Below, piece after piece: positions 37,625-49,987 of a stretch of DNA of 64,000 nucleotides. The number at the start of each line of letters is the position of its first letter. Within the stretch, counting starts at the first letter, position 1. Position numbers and translations under genes: made by a program. Source of the stretch: Clusia tigrina (Eukaryota; Arthropoda; Insecta; Diptera; Clusiidae). The notes beneath the pieces are model-generated. The model ran no database searches. It had not been told where the DNA came from and worked only from the letters and a program-made list of their open reading frames with translations. Location: assembly GCA_920105625.2 (NCBI GenBank), contig OV050031.1, positions 228,146,194 through 228,210,193 of the forward strand. The letters are read 5' to 3'.

Positions 37625-37990
37625 TCATATTTGATGTTGCGGCACGAACTCTTCTGCCATGGGATTGAGTGGGAAGAGCCTTATTTCGCGCTTCCTATTT
37701 GGCAGTGGCGACAACATGGCGTTCAACAGTTTTGTGGTCGCCTCATCGTACCACTCATATATGTCGCGTTCCAGCTCCTCGCTGAACATGGCTCCCTGCA
37801 ACTGTTTGAGTAGGTCCTCCTCCTCGAGTCGTCGCCATTCAATCCTATCGAACTCCTCCTCGTGCTCCATCCACAAATAGTCATCGAAATCTGACTCATA
37901 TCCCTCTCCTCTCAACTCCGGGGGTACGCAGCCAAACTGCTTGAGCAATTCGTATGAGGCTTCTTTAAAAATCATTTTCTTAAAATTCAC
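37625..37990 (-). CDS. Small acidic protein, 121 aa, single exon, unrecognised
   Basis: Starts MNFKKMIFKEASYELLKQFG and ends EEFVPQHQI with a TGA. The middle is strongly acidic and Trp-rich: DFDDYLWMEHEEEF, then DRIEWRRLEEEDLLKQLQGA, then ELERDIYEWYDEAT, which suggests an amphipathic helix or coiled coil. There is no signal peptide, membrane segment, Cys motif or zinc ribbon. Amino-acid use is far from what random fly DNA gives, which supports a real gene. Two in-frame Met (codons 1 and 6) could start it. A loose likeness to the helical part of RPA-interacting proteins crossed my mind, but the zinc ribbon is missing, so I do not name it. It lies upstream of wdb on the same strand with a spacer of about 2.3 kb and could be a conserved neighbour or an intronless retrocopy. 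Confidence 0.7.
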   Translation of the reverse strand: MNFKKMIFKEASYELLKQFGCVPPELRGEGYESDFDDYLWMEHEEEFDRIEWRRLEEEDLLKQLQGAMFSEELERDIYEWYDEATTKLLNAMLSPLPNRKREIRLFPLNPMAEEFVPQHQI

Positions 37991-38418
37991 CGAAAATTTT
38001 GCGACAATAAAAAAGGACGAAAGTTATGCAGCAACAAAATTTTGAATGAAATTTCAAAACGATAAATAAAAAATTAAATTTCGATACGCGATAAAATGAA
38101 AAGTGTGACTCGAAATATTTTGATGTGTGTTTTTTTTTTGGGTTTAGAAGGATCGGCGCAAGTTCTTCGATATACGAGTAATAATGTTGACATTCATAGC
38201 ACAAAATAAACTCGAAATTTGTCAGGAGTGAAACACTGACGAAGTGTGGCGCAGAACTACGTGATTCTGCTTTCAGAGTTGTTCAGAAGAGACACATCAA
38301 ATGAAGGATAATGCTACACTAATATTCGCGCTCATTCATAAGAGGTTGATAAACGGGTCTACAAGAATATAGTAGTCACATCGGGTGGGAATATATTTAT
38401 CACTATGAAATAGTTCAA

Positions 38419-38720
38419 TTAGGTAGGTAGGTTGGGCAGCCGCATCACCAATAAACCAATGAAGGCACTTAGACCACCAGTTGGGTCCGTTGTGAGCCGC
38501 GGATGCGAGGTATGGCTACGCTTCCCCCTCCAGATTGAACCACCTTAGCGTTTTATAAAGCGAAGAAGGTTGTTAACACCTGACTGGTATAGAATGTCTA
38601 TACTTGTTAGGAAGTGGGATCCTAGTAAACGTTCCCTACTTCTAGCAAAACCTGAACATGTACAGAAGAGATGCTGGACCGTTTCCAGTTCCTCCTCGTT
38701 TCTGCAGCAGGAATATGAGT
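38419..38720 (-). mobile_element. LINE 3' end fragment (terminal knuckle plus 3' UTR)
   Basis: The minus strand reads SYSCCRNEEELETVQHLFCT, C, then RSRERLLGSHFLTS and FIKR, stop (TAA at 38547-38545), then a 3' UTR ending GCGGCTGCCCAACCTACCTA. The Cys-Cys/His-Cys block and the CCTA-type tail match the I/R1/LOA-type elements elsewhere in the window. Confidence 0.7.
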
Positions 38721-39390
38721 TGTTTTATTGCAGTGTTCTGCGCTTTGATGCTGACGTGACGTAGTTATTGCTGCCGCTCTGGTGGAAGACAATATTCGTG
38801 TACATTGAATACTTTTCGTGTGATTCAAGAAGTGTAGTTTCATGTATATTGAATAACTGTCTGAGGCTGATCTCCTTATTCCATGGCAGTTACATAATAA
38901 AACTAAGGTTAATCGTGTGTTCTGTAGTATTGGAATAGCGAATTGTGGTAATTAAGTTTTAACACCTTCCGTTAGTTTAGTTCCACAAAACCATAGTTTC
39001 TTACTGAAGAGGGACATACAAATATGGGCAACATTTAAAGTGAACAGAATTAAAAAATAGGGAAATGTTTTAAGAGTCTTCAATTCCTGGCAATTCAATT
39101 TGTTCTCCTCCTTGCATCGTTAAAATCACATAGTTGTTGGACGGAATGTGTAAAGTTCATGCATTTTCAGAACACCTTGATTGATGTTACAGTCTTCGAG
39201 ATATTACACGAATGAATTTCAAAGATAACCAAACGAGATATGATAATGGAATTGAACAGAAATGGAACTAGTCTATATAATTGTTCTTCGAACCACGAAC
39301 TTGATTCTGTAAATATAACAAAGTCAGTCACAACTACACACAAACACATACACAGTAAATCAATATAAACGTAGTTGGGTCAAATCAAAT

Positions 39391-39688
39391 GGAACATGTT
39401 TGAAGACCTAAACTAGCAGGAAATGTTTGAAGACCTAAACTAGCAGGAAATGTTTGAAGACCTAAACTCGCATGAAAGGTTTGAAGACCTAAACTCGCAT
39501 GAAATGTTTGAAGATCTAAACTAGCAGGAAATGTTTGAAGACTTAAACTCGCATGAAATGTTTGAAGATCTAAACTAGCAGGAAATGTTTGAAGATCTAA
39601 ACTAGCAGGAAATGTTTGAAGATCTAAACTAGCAGGAAATGTTTGAAGACTCAAACTCGCATGAAATGTTTGAAGACCTAAAGTAGCA
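39391..39688. repeat. 27-bp minisatellite, 11 units
   Basis: Unit GGAAATGTTTGAAGACCTAA + ACTAGCA with A/G, C/T variants. Because 27 is a multiple of 3, one minus-strand frame stays open with a 9-residue period (LQTFPASLD); I treat this as non-coding. Confidence 0.92.
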
Positions 39689-40890
39689 TCAAACAAACGA
39701 TTGATAACAAGAGTTGCAACTGCTAACCAAAGAATGCCAAACAATTCGATAGATGAAAAATATATGACGAAAATGCTTTGAAAACATATCTTGTGACAAA
39801 ACATCGTTTTTATTCCAAATGTTACAATATACGTAGAGGAGACTACAATACACACTTATTAATTCATAGTAGCCGACGGGCAAAGAAACCGCCACACCAT
39901 CCGATTGATTGAGTTTGTTGCCGAGGATTGACACCAACGGCAATTTTGCAAGCATTTGGTGCACAATTGAATTCAATTTGTGAAACAAGAGTTCAAGAAA
40001 AATAGGATGCAAAACAGGAGTCAGAGCTCGTTCGTGAAGTTAGTATGCAAATATTATCTCAGTTCAGTGACGTGGCGCGTTGATACATAAATATTCATCA
40101 ATCTTACCCGAACGAACATGAGGTTGGCTTGGACAGTGTAAGCGCTGAAGTGAACTGGTGGGGACAGTTGTATCGTTTTTCCAAAAGTAGCCCAAGTTTC
40201 ACTTGCAAATGACGTTGGCGACAAAGCAAAAACAGGCACTTTTTTTTAGCATAAAATACAATAAAAAGTAGTTAACACGGAAAGCAAGTATTCATACAAA
40301 GCCAAGAAAACCGCATATTTAAACATGTCAGACATGTGTGCATACACACGCCGCCACACACCGTACTCACCACACACATTCGCAACCGCCTACACTTGGA
40401 CACCGAAAAGCAACCGGCTATCCAACAAGTTTGATGCACAACGCAAACCCATGAATGACAAATGACCAGTTCAAATGCTGCAAACACAAAATAAAAGTAC
40501 GCTACTGAATGGGAAGGTGTTAAAAAACAAAGGTTAATGGAGGCCGGGTGTGTTGGAGCAAGTATTAAAAATTCCCAGTGTTGCGCTTCATCTAGGCACT
40601 TATTACAACAAAATGTTTGGCCAACATTAAGTGTGGTGCTTGGTGTTCACTCATGCCCTCTCGCATATTGGAATCACTTTTGTTGATTTTATGGTGGTAT
40701 TAAACAAAATCAAGGATTATAGTAGCTTATATTGAAATATTAAAAATCCCTAAGAGAAAATTTCTAGTCGAAACATAATTTTCATCACTCTTAAAAGATA
40801 AACGGCAGATTCACATTTCGAACAGAGGTGTTGACGTGGATTCTATACACATATAAAACGCAAATATTGTTCGTATGTATATCCTCACAT

Positions 40891-40892
<2 letters not shown>

Positions 40893-40926
<34 letters not shown>
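40893..40926. repeat. (CT)n microsatellite
   Basis: Uninterrupted CT dinucleotides of about 34 bp. Confidence 0.9.
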
Positions 40927-40930
<4 letters not shown>

Positions 40931-43882
40931 CCCCCTCCGCTTACATTTTACACACCTTTACACAAACTCCGTTCTTAGGGAATAGGAGAGCAGTATTTGT
41001 GTCACTCTTACTCACTGCCAATCCAAGCCAAATAGAGGCAAGTTCTCGATATCAGTGTCAAAGTCAAAATAAAATGAAATAAATAAAACAGTACAAAAAT
41101 TAAAATACCAACTTCCCATTTTTCCGTGGTTTTCAACAGCAGCTGTTCGAGAAATATATTTATGCATACCAATCGAAATACTTCGCTACAAAGAGGAAAG
41201 AAAAAGAGGAAAAATAATCGTTGCACTGAATTAATTAAAAAGCAGACAAGCTGCACCACCGCTGGCAGGGGGGGGAATGGCAAAAAGCACATTAGACGGA
41301 AACTTGGAGCGTACCCGCCCGCCATCAAAACACCCAAACGCTGGCTGCAATATAATTAACATGAATGAATGAATGACTGAGTGTGGGTGGGTGGGTGAGT
41401 TTTGTAGCTGGGTGTGTGGAAACAGCGGTTGGCACTCTTATGCCAGCACACATTTTTGTACGGATAACGAAAGCACACATATTAGGAAAACGCACTCGTG
41501 TAGTGTAAGATCAACTCCCGTCCCGGGCACGCTCGCCCAATGATTCATTCTATCACTCTTAGTTGTTACTCTCACAAGACGAATTTTATTTATGCACGAA
41601 TAATTATTTATGGTATGAAGCCTTAAAACGTATTCGTAATAATAAACTTGCTCCCAATAATATTTGAGAGCAAATTTATATTGAAAAGTGGCGTCTATGA
41701 ATACCAATCATTTAAGCACCAGGTAGCCCACTCTTTATACAGGAATTTACTATAGACCAGTCCTAGAACCCTGAATAGATCATCTCCACTTCTCAATTAT
41801 TGGAAAAACACTGTTCCACCCTTTTTATCGGCGTTGTTTCCAAACGAAATATTTACACAATCACTCAACTGGCAAAAAACTAATTTCCAAACGAAGAAAC
41901 TGGAATTGCTGAAATGTACGTAAATAATTATGAGCGTCCGCGTAAACGACAGAAATTTAATGAAGACGTTAAGTAAACACCGTCATTAAAAGCCGTTCCT
42001 CGTGGCACACCACAATGCATCCGAATATAATAATGTTTAATGGCAATATTTTAATATATATTTTTTAAACGTACAAAGAGGGGTTAAGTAAGTTTTACAA
42101 TTGCCACACACACACACATACACACACATGAAATGGTGCAGAGCACATTCACAATAGTTGCACGGCTGGTTCGAAGCCGGTTCTATTCAAGTTTGGCACA
42201 ACTCGTGAAATGCAATTTAGAAGCGGAACTGACATTTCAAACGGAAGTGAGCTGCTTGTAAGATCAAAAATAGTTCTTAAATGCCATGTAAATCATTGTC
42301 TCAAAGTTCAACTGAACTGCTGCGTTATTGGAAATTCGGAAGAGCCAACTAAATAAAGCAAACGTGAGGAGAATTGTGTGAGAAAAGTTGCGAGGGAAGG
42401 GAAAAAGTGCAACGGATATCGAACAGAAGTGCCAAGTGCCACACAGAAATCAATATTTGATTAGGGAACACGAACATGTGTACTCAGCCAATGCAGAGGA
42501 CCTGGAGCCCTGTGAAAGTAGCACATAGCATGCAGCACACAACAATGTGGGGGTAGAATTGGTTGCTTTAAAGATATTTAGTTAAATGAAGCAACTTTCT
42601 AAATTATGCAACTGAGGAGAGTGCCACTGAGGAGAGGGCCAGCCACTGAGGAGAGTGCCACCGAGTGGAGGGAGTAGAAAAAATGCATTCAACCATTCCT
42701 ATCCTAATCGAAACGGAAAAATCTAAACGTCCATCTATTTATCCAGAGGTTTTGGTGGTGATGGCAGTAATCGATTTGGTTTTCACTATCGCATCAATTG
42801 TTCTTGCTTGACGCACAGACAAACACTAAAGACCTACAATTTTGTTGTAGCTCAACGCAAAGAATCGCCACAAAATGTGTTGCACGGAAATACAATTTCC
42901 GTGCGCTTGACCAATACCGCCGCCTGTGAAACACTGGTCTATGGAATATTTGTACATGCCATAAGTGGATCAGTTCGCCAATTGCACCATTTTAATATCG
43001 ATTTTTAGACAATCGATAACCGCATAAAAGATACGAAAATAGACAAACACTCACACTCATGCTTCGTAACAGGAATGAGACAAAGAACGCATATCGTAGG
43101 CTGAGATTGCTACTGACTTCAGTGGGAAATGGACTGAAATTGTTAATGAAAAAATAAAAAACAACAATCACATCAGCACACCCAGAATAATAGCCATACT
43201 GAAAGTGACGTCATACAAATTATAATGATAATAGCTGCATACGACTTAAAAGTCAGACGATAAAGCGTTTTCCTATTACGCAAAATATGTGATTTGCAAA
43301 CATTTTCAAAGCGAGAGTTAAAGAAAATGTGTTGCCTTTTCATGGATATGCATGCCTGGTATCTTTTTATTGCTCTCAACTAGTGCGCCTTGTTAGCATT
43401 CCGCTTCTGAAAATACCCCTGTAATTAGTTGGACGGACAATGGGAAACCTCTCACTTGTTAATTGGCATTTGCAGGCATAAATATTACATATGGGAAAGT
43501 GTATCAGAGCACAGCTGTTTTTCAAGGTAGAAGAAATACAAACAAATCAAAATGATGTTGACGTGAAACTAGCAACATTTGTACTTCCTAAGAGAAAACT
43601 TCTGGTCATGGCCAAAGCATACGCGTTATCAAGTTTGTCAGAACATATTTTCCCTGTCAAATCGATGCACAATTTAATCAATTTCTGTCCAAAACACTGG
43701 ATTTTGGGCCTTACAATTGTCTTTCGCAGACCAGAATGTATTTTCAGAAGCAGTTGGCATAGAAAAATGCTTATGTTGCATTATTCTATTTATCTATTTA
43801 TTTAAAAGGATTAGAATAAATTATTATAACCAATTTAAGAGGAAGAGTCGTAGCTACCAGGGCCTTCAATGCATTATTCTAC

Positions 43883-44325
43883 ATTAGCTGTGTTTCTTTC
43901 AACGCGAGTGTGAATAAAACGACACCCGTCGCTTAACAGTTTAGTATTTGGCAGCACTGGTATTGACATTTACAATGCTAGGCATACACATTTGTAAACA
44001 AATTTTAAAGAGGAAAAGGAAAAATTGAAAATGGCAAATTCGGAGCAAGCGTTGGTAATTTAACTTTAAATGTGTACCCATTAATTAATACACGATAATA
44101 TACTATATATTTTATATAATTACAGCTTTTTACATAATGACAGCGGTTTACTCTTGGTTTACTCTTTTGCTCGTTCACAATAGACAACTAAATGGTTTTG
44201 GCAGCACTTCTGTTTGAAGCGCGAAACAACAAGCGAATACAAACAGCTTCCGTTAACTAAGCGGTCAATATGTAGGCATAAGCGCGCGTTTTATTCACAC
44301 TCGCGTTGAAAGAAACACAGCTAAT
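43883..44325. mobile_element. MITE with perfect 39-bp terminal inverted repeats
   Basis: The left arm begins ATTAGCTGTGTTTCTTTCAA and runs on through CGCGAGTGTGAATAAAACG. The right arm (44287-44325) is its exact reverse complement over 39 bp. Total about 443 bp, non-coding. Inside are two TTGGCAGCACT motifs, also found in the TAGGCG-ended MITEs, and GAATAAAACG next to the arm as there, so the two families look related. Target duplication not evident. Confidence 0.88.
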
Positions 44326-45650
44326 ATGGATAGAGTGGCTCTAACAACGCCAAAATTAAAAGTGCGAGATAGATGATTACAATTTATTCCAAATGGTGTT
44401 AAAAAAATATATGAAAGTAATATATAAAAGTAATTCGAAAATCTACAAAATATAAATTTAAATTCAACTCCAGCCAACCCGACCCTCCCCTTTCTCAACC
44501 ATAACCACCCCCATAGCTACAAAGCGTGATGCAATGTCCTCCATTCATGCATCCATTGCACTAAGCGCGCAAATTATGCAACACATTTTTCAGTTTCCTG
44601 ACGCACGTGCACAACTTTTTCCTTTACCACCACCTTGCGTTCTCGTGGGGACGAGCCAATGCGCCCCCTTCTTTCCGAAAAGTTCCCTTTTTGCGCAAGC
44701 CTCAAGGCGAACGCATCTGGCGTTTCTGCTGTGCATTGCTTTTACTTCGGAGCTATAAAGGATTCTTCAAGAAGACGTGCGGGGAATATCAAGTTTGTCA
44801 GAAAAGTGAATAGCAGCAGCAGCTACGCGTGGTATTGTGAGTTTGTGTAAAGGCGCAAATGTTCAACTTAAGGTACACAAACGTTTAAACTACGAGAGAG
44901 GCAGCACCAACAGAACCGCCGTTGTTAGCCCGAATCACTCATCAGACAGTTTTGGTTGAGGCACATCTCAACAAACAAAAGAATCACCGAGATCTGTAAG
45001 AACAAACAAACAAATACGGAATTTCCTCATTTCAAAAATCTATTTTGTGCCATTTATGCAACCAAAAATGTTGTCATTAGGCTCGTACAATAACACTATG
45101 TAAATCATTTGATTGTGACTCGCGTTCGTGCTCAGTTCAGGGATTTAACCCCACACTACAAAATTATATATTTACTCATACGCATTATTTTACGTTTCTA
45201 GAAATAGTTTTCCGTCACAGTTTACTCGTGTTTCAATTATTTACATAATAGGATTTTCGGAATCGCAGTCGACTCGCTCGCTACATACATGGGGCCCCCG
45301 TCTACATGAAGCTCATCTGATCCCATAAACAGACAATTGGTCCTCAACATTTGGGTTACCAAATCGATTGGTTGACGGATAGCGGGGAAAAAAGTGGCCA
45401 GAGGAGCGAGGGAAAAAACCCAATAAAACACCAAGTCTGCGCACATTTTCTCGATTTTCGTATGTTTCCACCAGAAAACAGAAGAGAAGAGAAACTGATT
45501 ACGAACGCGTTATCAATCAACAGGTCTGTAGCGCCGTATGTGATGTCGCGTTCAAGTAGATAGGCAGTGATTCAACGCAGACTGGTTAGCGAAGGGCATG
45601 CGTGATCAGTTTCTCTGCAGTAGCTTCGTGTATGTTAGTGATGGTACGGG
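44326..45650. other. Stretch with a promoter candidate
   Basis: About 44520-44870 is GC-richer than its surroundings and holds the promoter candidate below. The rest is AT-rich with no recognised gene. Confidence 0.4.
44640..44836 (+). promoter_or_regulatory. Candidate core promoter and first noncoding exon
   Basis: Plus strand: CCAAT at about 44657, a TATA box TATAAAG at 44754-44760, then about 30-37 bp later ATCAAGT (initiator-like), a leader with CAGCAGCAGCAGC, and a possible splice donor TATT|GTGAGT near 44835. A heat-shock-like TTCTTCAAGAA lies at 44763-44773. No coding exon follows within the window, so this is an inference from signals only. Confidence 0.3.
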
Positions 45651-45664
45651 TACGCTACTTTGCA

Positions 45665-46632
45665 GACTCGAGTAACCATTTTGACTCGAGTAACTAATTT
45701 CACTAGAGTAACTAATTTGACTCGAGTAACTATTTTGACTCGAGTAACTAATTTGACTCCAGTAAACTATTTTAACTGGAGTAACTATTTTGACTCGAGG
45801 AACTAATTTGACTCGAGTAACTATTTTGACTCGAGTAACTAATTTGACTAGAGTACTTTTTTGACTCGAGTAACTATTTTGACTAGAGTAACTAATTTCA
45901 CTAGAGTAACTAATTTGACTCGAGTAACTATTTTGACTCGAGTAACTAATTTGACTCCAGTAAACTATTTTGATTCGAGTAACTTTTTTGACTCGAGTAA
46001 CTATTTTGACTAGATTAACTAATTTCACTAGAGTAACTATTTTAACTCGAGTAACTAATTTGACTCGAGTAACTATTTTGACTAGAGTAACTAATTTCAC
46101 TAGAGTAACTAATTTGACTCGAGTAACTATTTTGACTCGAGGAACTAATTTGACTCGAGGAACTAATTTGACTCGAGTAACTAATTTGACTCGAGTACTT
46201 TTTTGACTCGAGTAACTATTTTGACTAGAGTAACTAATTTCACTAGAGTAACTAATTTGACTCGAGTAACTAGTTTGACTCGAGTAACTAATTTGACTCC
46301 AGTAAACTATTTTGACTCGAGTAACTTTTTTGACTCGAGTAACTATTTTGACTAGATTAACTAATTTCACTAGAGTAACTATTTTAACTCGAGTAACTAA
46401 TTTGACTCGAGTAACTATTTTGACTCGAGTTACTAGTTTGACGCGAGTATTTACTTTGACTCGACTAACTAATTTGACTCCAGTAACTATTGTGACTCGT
46501 GAAACTATTTTGACTCCAGTAACTATTTTGACTCGAGTAACTATTTTGACTCGAGGAACTAATTTGACTCGAGTAACTATTTTGACTCGAGTAACTATTT
46601 TGACTAGACTAGCTATTTTGACTCGAGTCCAG
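45665..46632. repeat. 18-bp satellite (TTTGACTCGAGTAACTAA), about 54 units
   Basis: Nearly 1 kb of 18-bp units, each with the palindrome CTCGAG or a one-base variant (CTAGAG, CTCCAG). The period is a multiple of 3, so long open frames exist on both strands (254 codons minus, 147 and 78 plus) with a 6-residue period. Two higher-order blocks repeat about 350 bp apart (for example CTCCAGTAAACTATTTTGA near 45955 and 46298). Confidence 0.95.
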
Positions 46633-48468
46633 ACTGACAGACACGCCTTCGTTCAATTCCTACTCGTTATTGCTGTAAGCACATGTAAACAAAGCTTCTT
46701 TGTAAAGAAAAGAAGCACCCTACTATCTACACCCAATGTGTTCAAATATTGCTAATTCTAATTAGAAGGAGCTCCACATTTTTGTTATTTATTAAGCAGG
46801 AAAAAAAGCTTCAAATGCAATTAAACAAATAGCGCCATCATGCTGAGGAAGTCTAACTAAATTGTTAAAATATTGTCTCCTTCATATTTTGTAGTATTCA
46901 CTCTTCATGTAACGACTGTCATGGCCGAGTCGCAACTGGGAAATTCAAGCGGACTCGAGGCAGAAAGACAATGGAATCCGAGTCATCCAACACTTGACTC
47001 GCCAAGTACAAATACTCAGGTTGTCACATCACTAGTGTAGAAACGACCTTCCAAAACTAACTTAGACTATAATTTCGAAATTATAGAAACCAGGACTAAG
47101 TTCCAAATTCGTCTAATCCCAATATTATTTTTAACATTTTAGATGTTTTAGTGCCTAATTGGCACACAGCAAACAATTCGCTTTCTGTTGGCCGAATGCC
47201 ATAGTATAGTATTTTCTATTTTGATGCCTTCCACAGACAGAGCAGTTTTCATTCGCCATTATTCTATGAGAACATACCTCAGTATGCATGTGTGTGTGTG
47301 TGTGTGTGTGTGCGGGTACGTTCTGTCGCTTTCCTTCGCGCTCTCTTCACAAAATTAGAAATTCGCAAAAGCACTCACAAGCAACAGGAAGTAAAGAGGG
47401 AAGAGACCGCTCTCAAATTATGTATGGAATGGGTTCGGTTCGGTTGCTGTTTACAATAATCACATCCCACCGCAGCTAACTAACCACCCATATAGCGATA
47501 CTATAATGAACCTGCAGTCGGTTATGCTGACACGTGCTGCTTTCAAAGGCGGCACTGTCAACGGGTTGATTGGAAAACTTTTGTTCAGACGAGGTTTTGT
47601 AACAATGGTGCTGATTGGGTTGACAGTATTTGAATAGGCTGGATGGATTTTGAAGGTCAGAATATGAAATTGGAGCAATATATTTTTAGAGAATCATATT
47701 TATTTCAATAGAACCGTCCGTCCTGAACTGCCTAAACACCTATATGGAAATTCTCCGCTTGGTCCACGGAACTGTTTAAACAACTTGTGACCAGAAGTAC
47801 TCGTACAGCTATGTATGGCACCACCACCCATTTAATATACGAGAATAATAACCAGCATGGCCAAGTATCCAATGGCACATTAAGAAAGTCTGTAGTATGG
47901 TGTGCATTTTTATTGATTCAATGAAACATCAATCCTGGCCAATAATGGGCATAATTGTCGACTGCAATTTGCAATTGTCGCTACGTACTCGTCTTCTATA
48001 TTGATGTGTGCGAGCGATGTGTGGTTCTGTATTTGTTCAACGCTCTGCGGGGAGATTTATCACAATACTCGCAGACATCGACGCCAAGCATATGCATATG
48101 AATGCCACATCCGCACCGTCCAGTCCAACCCAACAAACTCCATCGATGGTCGTTGCCTCACGTTCTCCACTTATTTGCATTTATATTTTATGTACAAAAA
48201 ACAGACTGAATTCATTTTTAAACCAATTTTATGGAACGGCTTGTTGAGAGACACGAATTTATGTGGAGATAGCAATTTGTTCATGAATTATCCTAGAAGG
48301 AGACCGGACGGACTTAAGAAACGCCACGTCCTCTGAGTGCCGAAAAAAATTCCTTCCCGTACTGGAAATACTCTTATTATATAAGGAAAATTATTCTTCA
48401 ATAATTGCGGGTGAAGTAGACTGTGAATGTGTTGATCAGAAGTCAAACTTCGATGTATTGTGGGGATC
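46633..48468. other. No recognised gene
   Basis: Unique-looking AT-rich sequence with a GT microsatellite at about 47289-47312. Frames of up to 111 codons (48001-48336) show no known motif. Confidence 0.5.
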
Positions 48469-48773
48469 TTCTTAAGCGTTGGATGTGGGGTTCTTAAGCG
48501 TTGGATGTGGGGTTCTTAAGCGTTGGAGGCGGGGTTCTTAAGCGTTGGATGTGGGGTTCTTAAGCGTTGGATTTGGGGTTCTTAAGCGTTGGATGTGGGG
48601 TTCTTAAGCGTTGGATTTGGGGTTCTTAAGCGTTGGATGTGGGGTTCTTAAGCGTTGGAGGCGGGGTTCTTAAGCGTTGGATGTGGGGTTCTTAAGCGTT
48701 GGATTTGGGGTTCTTAAGCGTTGGATGTGGGGTTCTTAAGCGTTGGATTTGGGGTTCTTAAGCGTTGGATGTG
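48469..48773. repeat. 22-bp minisatellite, 14 units
   Basis: Unit TTCTTAAGCGTTGGATGTGG + GG. Variants ATTTGG and AGGCGG alternate in a regular order, suggesting a higher-order unit of several monomers. Confidence 0.93.
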
Positions 48774-49783
48774 AGAAAATAAACAATATTCATTGATTCC
48801 ATGACTAAAAAAAGATCAACTAGACTACACACATTTAAAAAAGAAACAATCAAATGTTAATTAGGGACATCGTGTTTGCTTCCATGCACATCAGTTCGAT
48901 AAAAATCAAGTCGACTTGAATAGAACCCTAGCGATTACGTCCCAATTCCGACACATGGTGGGCGGCAACATTGCTGTTGACAATCCAAATACAACAGCAG
49001 CAAAAAGCAGGCAATCATGGACTCTCATGCATGGGCGAAATCATTGATAAAGCGGAAGAGATAAAAAAAAACAATGAAAGTATCGAACATTTTTCGGGGA
49101 AGTCGGGGAAGCCAAGTTGTATTAAATGTCAATATAATATTTACAAACCATTCTGACACGAGGCACACCGGACCAAATGAATGAGTGGGCGGCGACGGCA
49201 GCGGTGAAACGCGCAACTCAGCGCATACATAAATTCTCGCCTCTCTAATCGATTGCCAAGATGAAACGTACAAAAGAAACGAGAGGAAGCGAGTGACACA
49301 AATTCGCATTGTTACAAGTTGCCGAAGGAAAATTTATAAGTGAATTTATCGATTAATGAAAAATCATGTATCTTTGAATGATGAAACTTGCGAGCGAGCA
49401 TGTGTAGTTCGAGAGGCCCTGAAAAAATTTAAGACCAAATTGGAGTAATTAGACCTGCATTTTCAGTCTAGTAACTAGACTCGTGTGTAATGTAAGCCTC
49501 AAATAATTGGTGGAAATAAATGCAAAAAATGTATAGCGAAAAATTAGGTACTATATAAAAGTTTGATGAACTGCTTGTGTGGAGCTTTCACAGATATCGT
49601 TGGATATAATTGCTATATTTTGGATAATTGATCTGCGAAGGAAACACAAGAAAAATATGTGCTCTAGCCGCATCGATTCCATGCGAAAGACTCTTCAAAG
49701 GCAGGATAAGCTGAAACCGTTTAAACTAAAGTTATATTATTTTTAAAAAGCAACGATAAACATACATATTGGAAAAGTACTAT

Positions 49784-49987
49784 CAAAGAGCATACATATA
49801 TAGAGCTCGCATGACGAACAGAGCTATTGTTGCAAACATTTTACTCGAGGGGTTTTTCTAGTAAACTCCTCGAATAAGAATACACGCTTCGATATCGCTT
49901 TCCCTTGCCGCTCACCTATTTTTGTGAAATCGCCTTCACTTCCATTTCACAAAATTGTAAGTGATTCAATCTCTTCTATACTCTTTG
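49784..49987. mobile_element. CAAAGAG-ended MITE, copy B (204 bp), 7-bp TSD
   Basis: Ends CAAAGAGCATAC and TATACTCTTTG. Flanked by exact GTACTAT on both sides (49777-49783 and 49988-49994). The inside shares GAGCTCGCATGA and AAATCGCCTTCACTTCCATT with copies A and E. Confidence 0.88.

Larger units (their letters stand above)
37991..43882. other. Gene-poor region 1 of the right half
   Basis: Contains a LINE fragment (38419-38720), a 27-bp minisatellite (39391-39688), a CT tract (40893-40926) and a short GAGGAGAGTGCCACT direct repeat (about 42610-42665). Reading frames here (up to 109 codons outside the minisatellite) show no family features. Confidence 0.6.

Noticed and set aside
39385..39855. 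156-codon ORF on the minus strand
   Set aside because: It comes from the 27-bp minisatellite, with a 9-residue period and no non-repeat domain.
44534..44850. Three overlapping plus-strand ORFs of 68-74 codons
   Set aside because: They compete in different frames over the promoter-like GC-richer patch and share no known motif.
45606..46370. 254-codon ORF on the minus strand, the longest in the window
   Set aside because: It is the 18-bp satellite read in frame; the opposite strand is open too, and the peptide is a 6-residue repeat.
48469..48773. Possible CRISPR-like array
   Set aside because: Units are contiguous 22-bp repeats with no unique spacers, and the genome is an animal nuclear genome.
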